Assembly: GCA_964017235.1 (NCBI GenBank)
Contig: OZ024933.1
Span: 57,084,255 to 57,148,254 of the forward strand
From: Sabellastarte sp. h YS-2021
Lineage: Eukaryota > Annelida > Polychaeta > Sabellida > Sabellidae
Direction of reading: 5' to 3'
Length of the DNA: 64,000 nucleotides
The first letter of the stretch is position 1. Every line of letters starts with the position of its first letter. Shown here in pieces: positions 10,501-22,500 of the stretch. The translations under genes and the position numbers were made by a program. A model generated the notes under the pieces. That model had not been told where the DNA came from, made no database searches, and worked only from the letters and a program-made list of their open reading frames with translations.

Positions 10501-13500
10501 TAAACATCTTAATTGAATATGTTTATCAACATCATGCATCAACTTTTGCATTTCCTTTGAATCATATGGCACTGAATTATATAAGCTTCTATATTTCTGA
10601 TGGAACAAGTCACTTATTTCTTTTTCCCCAGTTATGTTATCTATACATGTAGGTATACTTTTTTTATTGTTTGTCTTCATCTGTCTGACCACTTTCCAGA
10701 AGCACTTTATGTTTTTATTGACCAGACTGTTGGCAAGCTTTTCAGCTCTCAGATTGCCACTCCTATGTTTAACCTGACGAACTGCATAGTGATATCTTGC
10801 TCTTGTTTGTCTACGGATGTCAGCAACGTAGCCAACATGTGGGAAGCCACTTTCTTTCCAAATACGATGCCAGAATAAAGCAGTTTCATGGAGTGGCCTG
10901 ACATGGTCAGTCCAGCCAGGGATGCTGTGAGCTTTTATTTTGGCTGAAATCTTTGGAATAGTTTTTTCAGCAGATTTAACACAGGAGTCTACAATATCAT
11001 CATGGAATTTTTGTAAAACAGAACTGTGTTCCTTACAGTGCCAGTCTTCACAGTATAAAGCACGATAAGGTATTTTTATACATTGCAAATATTCATCCAG
11101 AACACTTTTGTAGTTAGTTACTAATATGATTTGTATTGGCTCTGTCCCATATTACTTTGGTATCACCAGGCTCAAGAGAGCAGTCATTATAAATTCTGTC
11201 ACATGGCACACACATTTCTATTTGAATAGCATTGTGATCAGACAAATTATTAACATCATGCATAGAATGATACTTTACAACATCTTGGGAAAGACTATCA
11301 CTTACTAAAATGTGATCAATAATTGACCTGGAATTGTTCGCTTTATTTTCATGTGAAAATTTAACATTCACTTTGCCATACTTTTCTGGACACACAAGAG
11401 ACATTTTGTTTATGAATTTCATCAAATTTTTGTGACATTTATGTTGATTAGTACTTTTTTCAAGAGACAAATTAAAATCACCACCGATAACAATGTCATT
11501 ACAGTTGTAAGTAAGTGACACAGACTCAATTTCATGAAGAATTTCTGAATACTGTGTTAAATAAGATTCTAAATTGTCTTTATAAATTGGCATATAAACA
11601 TTACACATTAATATGATGGCTGTATTCATGTTAACAACACTGATATTTAACCTTTTAGACTTTGTTACAATAGGCTGTACACTACACTGTAGGTTTTTAT
11701 TCCAAAGCATAGCAACTCCACCGTATGGTCTACCATGTTTAATTCTATTTGAATCCATGCCAGATTTAAACACAATACCAATATTGTTTAAGGATTTGTG
11801 GAATATGTAACTTTGATCTTCATATAACCAATGTTCTTGAATAAAAAGAAAGTCAGTATATTTTAACAGTTGTGCAATGTATTCAAAACGGCCAGGGCCA
11901 CTGCCCGGACTATTATATGTAGCGATTTTCAGATTCATTATTTAGTGTCTAAGGTGGTTGCAGCATCCTTGTCCACACTTTTTGGCGGGAAATATTTTCT
12001 GATACACACACCTCTGGGCCAAATATCGTTGTTGAAAAGATTTTTAAACTCTGACACAGGTACAGTTAGCCGGAAAGATTTGTACTTTGCAGCTGGATTT
12101 GATATACATTTCAGAGACAGTACTTTAAAACCATTACTTTTCACTAAGTCAAATACACTTTCAGTTTCAGCATCAACCCTGTAGATAAAAAGGTCTCTTG
12201 TTGGTTCTGGTGCTCCTTTAACATTTTGTGTGGTGGCAGTGCCTTTAACTATATTTCTCTTTCTGCTTTCATGTCTGCGTATGCGTTTCAGCTGGTGAGC
12301 AGGTACTTCAAAAACATCCTCCGATTGAGCTTTCTGTGCAGATAAAGAAGTCATTGAGTCCCAAGTGTTTTTTATATTGTTTATACAAAGAATGTCTGAG
12401 GGAAACCCATCTTTTGTGTTTGAGGTTGAACAACATCACTCTTTTCATTGTATCCCATGGAATTTGTTTTGTTCTGCTGTGCTCCATTAGCTTGGTTGTT
12501 TTTTATACTATGGCTACATATAGAAGCGTAAGTTGGAAGGTTCCTATTGTTCAAATGATCTTGCAACTTGATGTTTTGAGCAAGGATACTGTCCACTGAT
12601 TCTTGTAGTTGCCTAACTCTATCTTCAATATTATTCTGTCTTTCAATAAATGACAGGCTGTTCAATTCTTCTGGGTGGGCTTTTGGTAGCATACCCAGAC
12701 TCAGGGCATCAACTACAAAGAATGGCACTTTGTTGTATTTGTCAAGCTTCTGCAATGCACTTAAAATGTCATTTACATGAGCTTCCTTTTTGGACCTTTT
12801 TGAGGAGTCTTGTCTATTGGGTTTTTCCCCAATAACAGTGAGTTCACAATTATTCCAGAGTGCATGTTTTGCCTCCAGATTAGCTTCAGCAGGAAAATGG
12901 CTGAGGACTGTGTTCTTAATGTTATCTATTGTAGCTGATTGCATTGTGAATATAATGTAAGACAGGACAGGTTGAACTATTGGTTTTGACACTTGCTCTG
13001 TATTGTAGATTGTTTGATACTGGTGTTTTGTTTCACAAGAACTGGCTTGTGATTTAGAAAATCTTGCAGACTCACAATCATAACACAATTGTAAGTCTCC
13101 TTGACACAGTCTCACACTTTCTCCTGTCCTTTTCTGTGGGCACAAAGAATTTGGAAGACCTTCACACTCAATACTTAATTGATACTCTGGGCTGCTTTTA
13201 TGGCGCACACCACTCCCTGTGCTCTGTTTTGATTTGGCCTTATTATTATTATTATTGCTTGACGGGTTTGGGAAGTGAAGAACTTTGCACTCTTTACACA
13301 ACCACAATTCACCATTACAGGCTTCAACATCTTTCCCACTTTTATTGTTGGGACACTTTTTCAAAGATGGGGGTCCATCACACTTTGGCATGTTTAAGCA
13401 ATCTGGTGTTTGTTAATAAATTATCGAACAAACACTAACTATTCTAGTCAACTGGCAGCCTCCCTGTTAGCATTGGGATTAATTAGTAATTACATCTATT

Positions 13501-16500
13501 AGTCCAATGTGTACATAAGTCCACGAGTGTCAAATGTGTCACAATTTTGTCACAAATTCTGTTTATTTTCATTTAATCCAAGTCAAAAATGGAATTATTT
13601 TATCCTTAAAAAACAACTTTAATATCCCTGTTTAAGTAAAAAACACTTGTCCAGATGCACCTCCTTCTATTTATCTTTACCTTCCACTGTTTTTAAATTT
13701 TGTATTTTATCCATAGATCACAGAAATAAGCATTAAATGTGAGAGCCAAAAATGTCCTTCCTTACACTTGAAATTGGCCTCCATTGTTATGGATGACGGA
13801 TGAAGGTGTGCTATGTAATGGTGTGACCTTGATTTAACCTTGCTGTAGTGATACTGACCTTTAGTATCTTGTCCCGGCTATATCTTGCAAACTGTCAGGT
13901 GTACGAAGTTGATATTATGTAGAGATAGTGGTTAGGGGTGTACATGTGCAACATCATATGTGACATTGGTTTGACCTTGCCATAGTAACCCAGACCCTTA
14001 AAATCTTGTCTAGGCTATATCTCAAAAAGTGTAGGATGTAGGAAGTAGATGCTTTGTAAGAAGGATATTGGATGAGGAGTGTACATGCGCAGTGTTGTGG
14101 TGTAACCTTGATTTGACCTTGCCACAGTAACACAAACCTTTAAGATGCTGTCTGGGCTATATCATTCTGTAAAACCATAAGGTGAGGGGTTTAGGTGTGC
14201 AATGTCATGTTGTGGCCTTAATTTGATCTTTGACCCTGTTGTAGTGACTGTGATTTTAAAAACTTGTCTTGGTTTTATCTTTGAAAATGGAAGGTATATG
14301 AAATTGTAGGTATATTGTTTAGAGGGTTTAGATGTACTACATCATGGTGTTAATTTTGGCTCAGCAAGAATGTTTTCTATTGCCACATTTAAGATATGTT
14401 TCTACTATCAAAAAGCTGTGTGGATTGCTGCAACAAGTAATTATATGTAATTTTATCTTATTACACTATCTCGATTGAGAGTAATACTTGAATTAATAGA
14501 TGGATCAATTAATTAATTAATTTTTCAGCTTTATAAGTTTTAGTGTATAAATTAATTCCATGATCTTGCTATTAAATTGTTTGGTTTTGATATTTTGTCT
14601 ACATATATTTTGTTTATCTTTAGTGTTATTTCTGCTGTACTTTTACATAACTTACACTGTCTGTTCTGAAAGACTCCTTATCTCTAAGTGAAGATTTTAG
14701 CCTTTGGAAAATGTTTACACTCACAGATATGCAGTGTTTGCTCTCGAACGCGATTTTGCGAGTTTGTACACACTCTGGGGTGAGTTGTTACAAAACCAAC
14801 TCACCAGCGCGTCTGCGCTATCGCTACCACGCAAAACCCCCAAAACAAAGACCAAAGAAATTTGTCTATTATTGGAAGAGACGACATACATATTTCCTCA
14901 TAGAAATAGGTGAGAAAGACATGAAAGTGAGTTTATTTGGTCAGTTTATTTGATACATCCAGCTAACAGTAATTCATGTGAGAATTTGGGTATTCTTGTG
15001 AAATTTCAGTACTTTTTGTTGAATTTTTAACTCGTCTTTACATATAGTTTCACACTGTCAGGTGAAACAGTCAAAACAACTACTGACCAAAGAAATTCGT
15101 CTATTATCAGAAGCGACGACATACATATTTCCTCATAGAAATAGGTGAAAAAGACATGAAAGTGGGTTTATTTTATTTAATACATCTAGCTAACAGTAAT
15201 TCTCGCGAGATTTCAGTGCTTTTCGGTGATTTTTAACTCGTCTTCTGCACATAGTTTCACAGGCGAAACATTCGAAACAGCTACTGACCAAAGAAATTTG
15301 AGTGTTATCAGAAGGGACATATATATATTTCTGCATAGAAAAGAGAAGAAATGCAGTTTATTTTATTTTATGAATCCAGATAATAGTAGCAAAACATAGG
15401 AGCACCCAGCCATTAAGGCTTAGATCTGGTTCTGAAGTGAAATTGAAAAAATTTACAAATAAAAACAGCATTAACTAATTTATTTGAACTTTTAATTTGG
15501 CATGAATTTCTTACTTTTTAAAATAAAGTGGACTTTATGCAATCCCAAATTGCAACTAAATATTCTAAAATATCTTAACGCAAAGTATGTCCCACATTTT
15601 TTCACATTTGTCTCGCTTTTTCAAGTGAAGGGAGACAAGTTTGTCTCGCTTTAATTTGCGACCAGAGCGAACACTGGATATGCTCTAATGTAAAATTCAC
15701 CAGAAATGAATTTTCACATCAAAGCTTTATACCTAGAATACCCCAAAATTAGTTCCTTGTGTTAATTTTGACACAATAATTAGACAGTAACACACAGTAG
15801 CCAGTGCATTCTTTTATAAAGTACACATTTTCACAGACATTAATTTTCTCTGAGAGAAATGATCAATAATTCAAGTGCTGCCCACATTATATTGTATTTT
15901 TCCGTTTCAAATTTCACAATTTGTAGGAGTAAAATGACAATGGACGTGAAAGCTGATGAAGGCTTGAAAAGAGAGGAAAATGCAAGTCTATTGGAAAGAG
16001 AGAAAAGCCAGTCATCCTCACATCTACAACATCCTTCTAAAGCCTTGGTAAATCGTCAGCTTTCAAGGGTCAAACAGAGTGACATGTCTCTGAATAACCG
16101 TCCCGCCCATTCTACTGGTAATAATGCCACAGATACTCCTCCAAAGGATCCCTCTACATTCGCACCCAGTATCATGAGTCTGGACTACGTTGATTCCGGA
16201 CGTCCTAGTAAACATGAAGGTGTTGGGGTGTATGGATATGGTTGCATTGTGACATCACAAGGCGATCTACTATTACCTGATTTATACTCTTCACAGAGTA
16301 GCGGCAATACAGCCAGAACGTTTGACCGACAGTATTCAAGCAGGAGCGACAGTGGTGTACTTAAAGTGTCCAAGAACTTACAGAAACGTCAACTTGACAT
16401 GTCCTCACTGGCCTCATCGCAAGGCAATGTCAATTCTGCTGAACCTTTACAGGATACAGGATTGCCAAATAAGGAAGACCAAGATCAGATGCAATTCAGA

Positions 16501-19500
16501 TCTCTGCCGGATGTTGCATACAAGCCAAATGAAAAGGGAAACAAAGACATGGTTATCTTGTCTCCCAAAGAAGGAGATGACAAAACAGAAGACAATTCCA
16601 GCATTTGTTGTCAATGCTGGAGATATATCAAAAACTTGAAGATGATCCAACTCATGAAATATCCGAATGTGAGGAACAGTGTACTGATCTACACCTTTGT
16701 GTCATTCTCAACTATCGGCTTTGATGACGTGTTTACTGTGTGGGCCTCAACGGACAAGAAGTACTGTGAGTAGAATGTGATTTTTTTTCCTTAAATACAG
16801 TCAGGGTATTAATTTAGTTGTCAAACTTTACTGGACTGGGTGTTGATCTGAACTGATTACTCTCTGTGGCATATAAATGTGTATCACTTTTGGTCTAGTT
16901 GAATGTTAATTTGTGGTGAGCGATTTTCAGAAATTTCTTTTTGAAATACTCTTTAAAATATATGCAAACCACTTTCTACCATTTTACTCTCCTGTTCATT
17001 CTTTTCCAAGTCATAAACTTGAAAATGTTTGTTAAAGTTAGTATCCAATTGATTTTGAATGATATTTCCCTCTAATTTTTGGTATAAATTATACATTGTT
17101 AGGTGGTCTAATGTTCTGTGAAGAACCAAACATGATAAACTTAGTGTTATTACTCTCTGCACAAATCAAGTTAAGTGAAGGTACTGTTCCATGATTTTAT
17201 CCATTTATTCTGTCTTGAGTAACAGACATGGTTTAGACAAAAATATCTGAGATGAATATTCAAAGGTAAACTGAAGAGTGCAAGCATAAAGTCACTAGCA
17301 CATGTTTCAAATACTGCAGCAGATAGATCTTTTTACTTTGTTTTGTTTTAGTTGGCCTGGAATTTTCCTCAGAAAAAATTGGTGCTGCCCTGGGTCTTTC
17401 ATCGGCTCCCTTGCTGCTACTTCAAGTATTCTTGTTTTCAAAATTGGAGGCGAGATTTGGTGCCAAAAAGGTTTGCAAAATCCATTTACCAAAACTAATA
17501 GTCAGATAGTTTTTGATTTTGTTTTGCTATTGTAGTGACTATTAGTGCTGGTATTGTTTATCGATATTGAAATATTTATCGATTCACGCTAAATTTGCCG
17601 ATATCAATAATGTAGAGTGCAATATCAGCCTCGAAACATACTACTTAATATGTGCAACTATAGGGTTTTTTATTCTGATAAAGGACAATATTTGAAGAAT
17701 ATATTGGTTTTCATATTATTTTTATCAACTTTCACTTAACGCTAAAGCAGAAACGCCATATTTGTTTACGTTTCAGGAAGTTCAACCTACTAAACCTCAC
17801 AAAAGAGTTTGGAAGGTCTCCCTCCCGGAAAGCATCTCATGGTAAACCACAGAACTGGTTTATTACACCTTCAACTCCTAAATCTTTTTCGAAGGTGAAA
17901 CATTTGACAATTTTGAAAATATAAAATGTGGGGAGATTTTCTTTTGCACCAGTTCAACATTATACAGTCTGCTCTAGCTGTGTGGTTTCTGCGGCCTAGT
18001 GGATAGGGTTTTTAAAGTTGAAATGAAATGTATTGTGTTCACTTTTTAAGTTTTTATTTGGTCATCGGCACAAGGTAATTTGTATTCAAGAATATGAATG
18101 ACTAGCAATAATAGTTGTAGAAGTAAACCTATAATATATACTGGCATCCTGTCAGAGTTGTTTTATGCCAGAAAGACCTGTTATTAACACTGGGTGTATG
18201 CAGCACTGGGTCCAAGGAATGATTTCACCTAACTGCACTTTTTATAAGTAATTGTGTATTTTGCAATGAGTTATATTTGGCAACATTTTTGTCACTGCAA
18301 ATTTTTAGAGGTCTGTATATTTGTATTTCAGGTCTTCCTGGTCTTCTGTATGGTTCTCATGGCAAACTGCATTGCCATACCCAGTCTCAGGATTCTAAGA
18401 GACCAGTAAGTACACTTACACACAAAACTAGGGCAATAACCAGAACTTTAATACTCGTTTGAAAATAAAGTAATGAAATATTTTGAGTATAGATTTAGGA
18501 AAAGAGTTTTTACCCCACAGTATCCCAAACGCAGTGAGTTTCAAAATGGACTGCAGCATAATCCAAGATCCACCACTAATAAGAACACAGGTACCAAAAG
18601 CCGGATGAGGTTAAAAATTTTTATTTTCTGTCTATTTACACTACTTATGTTTTTACCAATTACTAGGGTGACCTGAACAGAGTGCAGAGAAACCTTGCAC
18701 TGGTGATTAACACATAAAAGGCCAAAATAAGACAGTTGATATAAATTTACCAATTAAAGGCCGTAAACATTAGTTCCACTTTACTTTACAATTAATACAA
18801 ACGGTCACCCTAAATGATTACTAGATACATATTTACATACGTAGGTTACTATATCATTAATTTTAAATACAAAATGTTAGCCCACTACACATAAATTGCA
18901 TATAAAAGAAGCCACTAATACAACAGACAGACAATCATTAAAAGAAGAAGTTGTAAACGGAATACACATTAAAAAATATTATAATAAACTAAAACCATGG
19001 AATAATAAAACGACAAACATCTGTGCTTACTTTTTCTTGCCTGTGCATACAAAGGAATACCACTTGCGACACTACTTGAACCACAGATAACAAGATTAGC
19101 GCCATAAAAGTCAACCACCTTTACATTAATACAGCTTAGGGATGTGAGCAGTTAATTACATGTTACGACATATACATATAACTTCCTCCTCTCACTCAAA
19201 CTGGAACGCCCTTACAGGACTGAGCAGTACAGCCCGCCTACTTTAAAGTTAGAGTCTTTAAAAAACACCTAAGGAGGAAGCAGGAACAGATAAGGACACC
19301 AGGCACGAGAACTACCGGTCCATAGCAACATTGTTATACACCACACAGAAACTTGCATCAGCAGACGCCTGGAACAGCTGAAGACTGCTGCACATCCAGC
19401 TGCAGAGGTGGTGTCCATTATCTGAAACTACAACAATTTTATTAGTACACACAAAAGGGGAAGGGAGGGTGGGTGAAAATTTCTGACAGAAGTCCACTGC

Positions 19501-22500
19501 CTCTAAAAACTTGTTAACAACTGAAGTTTGAACCAGTTTCCTAATAGGAAATTCCTATTACACAATTTCAACCTCAACCGATGACTTGAAGTCACCCCTG
19601 GCAACCCAGAAACATGCATGCATTAACCACTGAATAGCCTTTCTATGGCTATGTGAACTGAGGAGCCTGGCACTATGGCGCCAGGCAACACAGTATCCCA
19701 AACGCAGTGAGTTTCAAAATGGACTGCAGCATAATCCAGGATCCACCACTAATAAGAACACAGGTACCAAAAGCCGGATGAGGTTAAAAATTTTTATTTT
19801 CTATCTATTTACACTACTTATGTTTTTACCAATTACTAGGGTGACCTGAACAGAGTGCAGAGAAACCTTGCACTGGTGATTAACACATAAAAGGCCAAAA
19901 TAAGACAGTTGATATAAATTTACCAATTAAAGGCCGTAAACATTAGTTCCACTTTACTTTACAATTAATACAAACGGTCACCCTAAATGATTACTAGATA
20001 CATATTTACATACGTAGGTTACTATATCATTAATTTTAAATACAAAATGTTAGCCCACTACACATAAATTGCATATAAAAGAAGCCACCAAACCCCAGCT
20101 AAGTAGGGGTAGTTTGAAATAGAGCCCGCCTGAAAGCCATAGGAACCTGAGACCCACCATCTGGGTCCTGTGTAAGGTACCTCCATACGCAATCTGACGT
20201 CCAGGTGCCATGATCCTGTATCGCTTGGATCTTGACGTTGCTGTTGAAGGCAAAGGAGGCACCTGAACGCCGGAAAGAGTGAAAAGTGAAGCCTTTGTCC
20301 TGAAGGCCCAATCTGCTCAACACTAGCTTGAAATTATGCCTAGTTTTGGAATCCGTCACTGGTTTCCAAACTTGGCCAACCTTCACCTGAAACAGGGGTG
20401 ACTTATCCTTACCTGGTGTTAACTTTAGAACATTTTTGATGGCACCCACTGGGCATAAAGGAGAAAAGCCCAATTATGGAATTTTAACAAACTTGACAAA
20501 GTCCCTGGTTTGAATAGTTTTGGACCATTTGATCAAAATCCTGGCTCCAGGGGGAGACAGAAACACATCACCTCGGGCCAGGTGCCTAGTGTGGTCATAG
20601 TCATTTAACCTATGAGGAGCAAAGTTTGAGATGCGCAGGAATGTAAAGAAAGCCAAGAGGTAAATGGCTTTATATATTTGACCCATATACATGGTGTCAC
20701 ATGTGTTTACAATCTCATGAAGCATGGGAAGATCAATGATTGCCCTTTGAGATAAAATGATAGGTCTGTTAATTTGCAAGGATCTGAAGATCATTTTAAT
20801 CTTTGGATGCTCAAATATATGGAAATCTAGGTCATAGAGGGCCATGCATGATTTGGTGGCTGATATGTGGTTGGCTAAAGAGGAGAATGAAGTGCCATTT
20901 TGAATCATAAACTCCATGAAGGCTACTAACAGGGAAAGAGACACCTTATGAAGACTGACATTTATACAAACACAAAAGGCTATAAACAACCTGAACATTT
21001 TGGTGTAGTTTTTTCGGGTACTTGGTCTGAAACCCATCCAAGCCCTATCTGAACCTTTGGCTGACAGTTCAAGGACGACTTTCAGGACACCTGCAATTAT
21101 ATATGCCAATTTATTTCCAATATGCTAGCAGAAGGCTCAACACAGATGGGGGAGGGGATAAGCTGGCTCAATTTAGCTTGATTGTCATGCGTATTCGACC
21201 AGCGAGACAATAGGTCAGCCACCCTATTCTCGACACCAGGTATGTGAATGACATGGACCTCTACATCCCAATTGGCCGCTATCATCCGAATATTACGTGC
21301 CACTGCTGCCAAAACCGGATCCCTTGTTTTTCCATGTTGTAGTATGGCCACTACCGCCCCATTGTCACATTCTAGAGTGATTTTTTTACCCTTCCAAAAC
21401 CTACTCCACAATTTGATTGCCACCATGACATTAAGCATTTCCAGCTGTACTATACCATAGCTCACGTACCCCAAGGGTATCAGGATTTTGTAGACTAGAT
21501 TGCCCCAACGACCACCCAATCCCTGCAAGGAGGCATCGACTTCTAACAAGTTGCCTACAGGTTTGTGTTCATAAAACGTGGTGCCATTGAATGTAGACAG
21601 GAAGGTCCTAAACCAGTTAAGATCTTTGCAAAAATCTGAGTCCAAACTAGTGATGTATTTGTCTTTGATAGCTCTCAATGTACCCAACATTCTGTTTAAG
21701 AAGAACCTAGCATTTCGGACACACTTTGTGACATGAAGCAATGAACCTAGTAGGGATTGTAATTGCTTTTTAGTGCAGGTACTTTTTGAAACCCACTCCT
21801 CACATAAGTTTTTTATTTTATTTAACTTATCATGCGGAACCAAGATGGTGCCTGCCACTGTGTTGATTTCAACTCCCAAGCAAACTACAGTCGTGGCGGG
21901 GGGACCAATGTTTTACTACTCAGCTCAAAGCCTAACTCCTGAAGGGTACTACAGAGATCTTCAAACGCTTTTTCTGCTTGGCTAGGCAAAGCATACCCAA
22001 TGAGATCATCGATATAGTTTATTATACTGTGACCTTTCTGCTTCATTATGAACCTTATAGCATCACTTACCCTTTGAAAAATGCTACTGCCATGCCTGAA
22101 ACCAAATGGCAGACAAGTGTCGAAATAGTATGCCCCCCCACTTTAGACCCATCTTATTATAGTCGGAAGGATCCATTTTCAAGTGACGGAATGCCCGGCT
22201 TATGTCGACTTTGTATAAGAGTGATCCTTTTCCCAACTGAGTGACTTTAGCTGTGATGTCATCAACTGAGGGGTAAGTGAGAATAAATTCTGTTCCAAGA
22301 TATTTATCTGGGTATACGCCTGCATTGACAGAGTGGCCCCGTGGCCAACTCAAATCGACTATCACCCGTCTGTTTCTGGAATCTGGTTTTTCTGTTGTAA
22401 TGAAGGGACTGGTGTGCATGTCCACGAGAGGGGGTTCCAGGAAGGGACCTACAATGGCTTTGAACTGTTTTTCTTCTTGTAAGTAATGACAAACGTGGTC

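Larger units (their letters stand above)
2167..13787 (-). mobile_element. CR1/L2-like LINE, complete but interrupted
   Basis: A non-LTR retrotransposon on the minus strand. The 5' end is at 13787; ORF1 and ORF2 run down to 9352; the ORF2 C-terminus continues at 2723-2276; the 3' tail of A-rich ATAAATA repeats ends at 2167. It is flanked by the 7-bp duplication TATGGAT (2160-2166 and 13788-13794). Family B sequence (2724-9351) inserted inside ORF2. Removing it leaves about 5.0 kb, normal for a full CR1-type LINE with 5' UTR, zinc-finger ORF1, and ORF2 with apurinic-like endonuclease and reverse transcriptase. Frameshifts in ORF1 and ORF2 show it is dead. CR1/L2 is my call from RT and ORF1 style; another LINE clade of the Jockey group is possible. 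Confidence 0.85.

Noticed and set aside
19312..19497. 61-residue minus frame in the A2 region of the Ngaro-like element
   Set aside because: It lies in the non-coding repeat part of the element and has no known domain.
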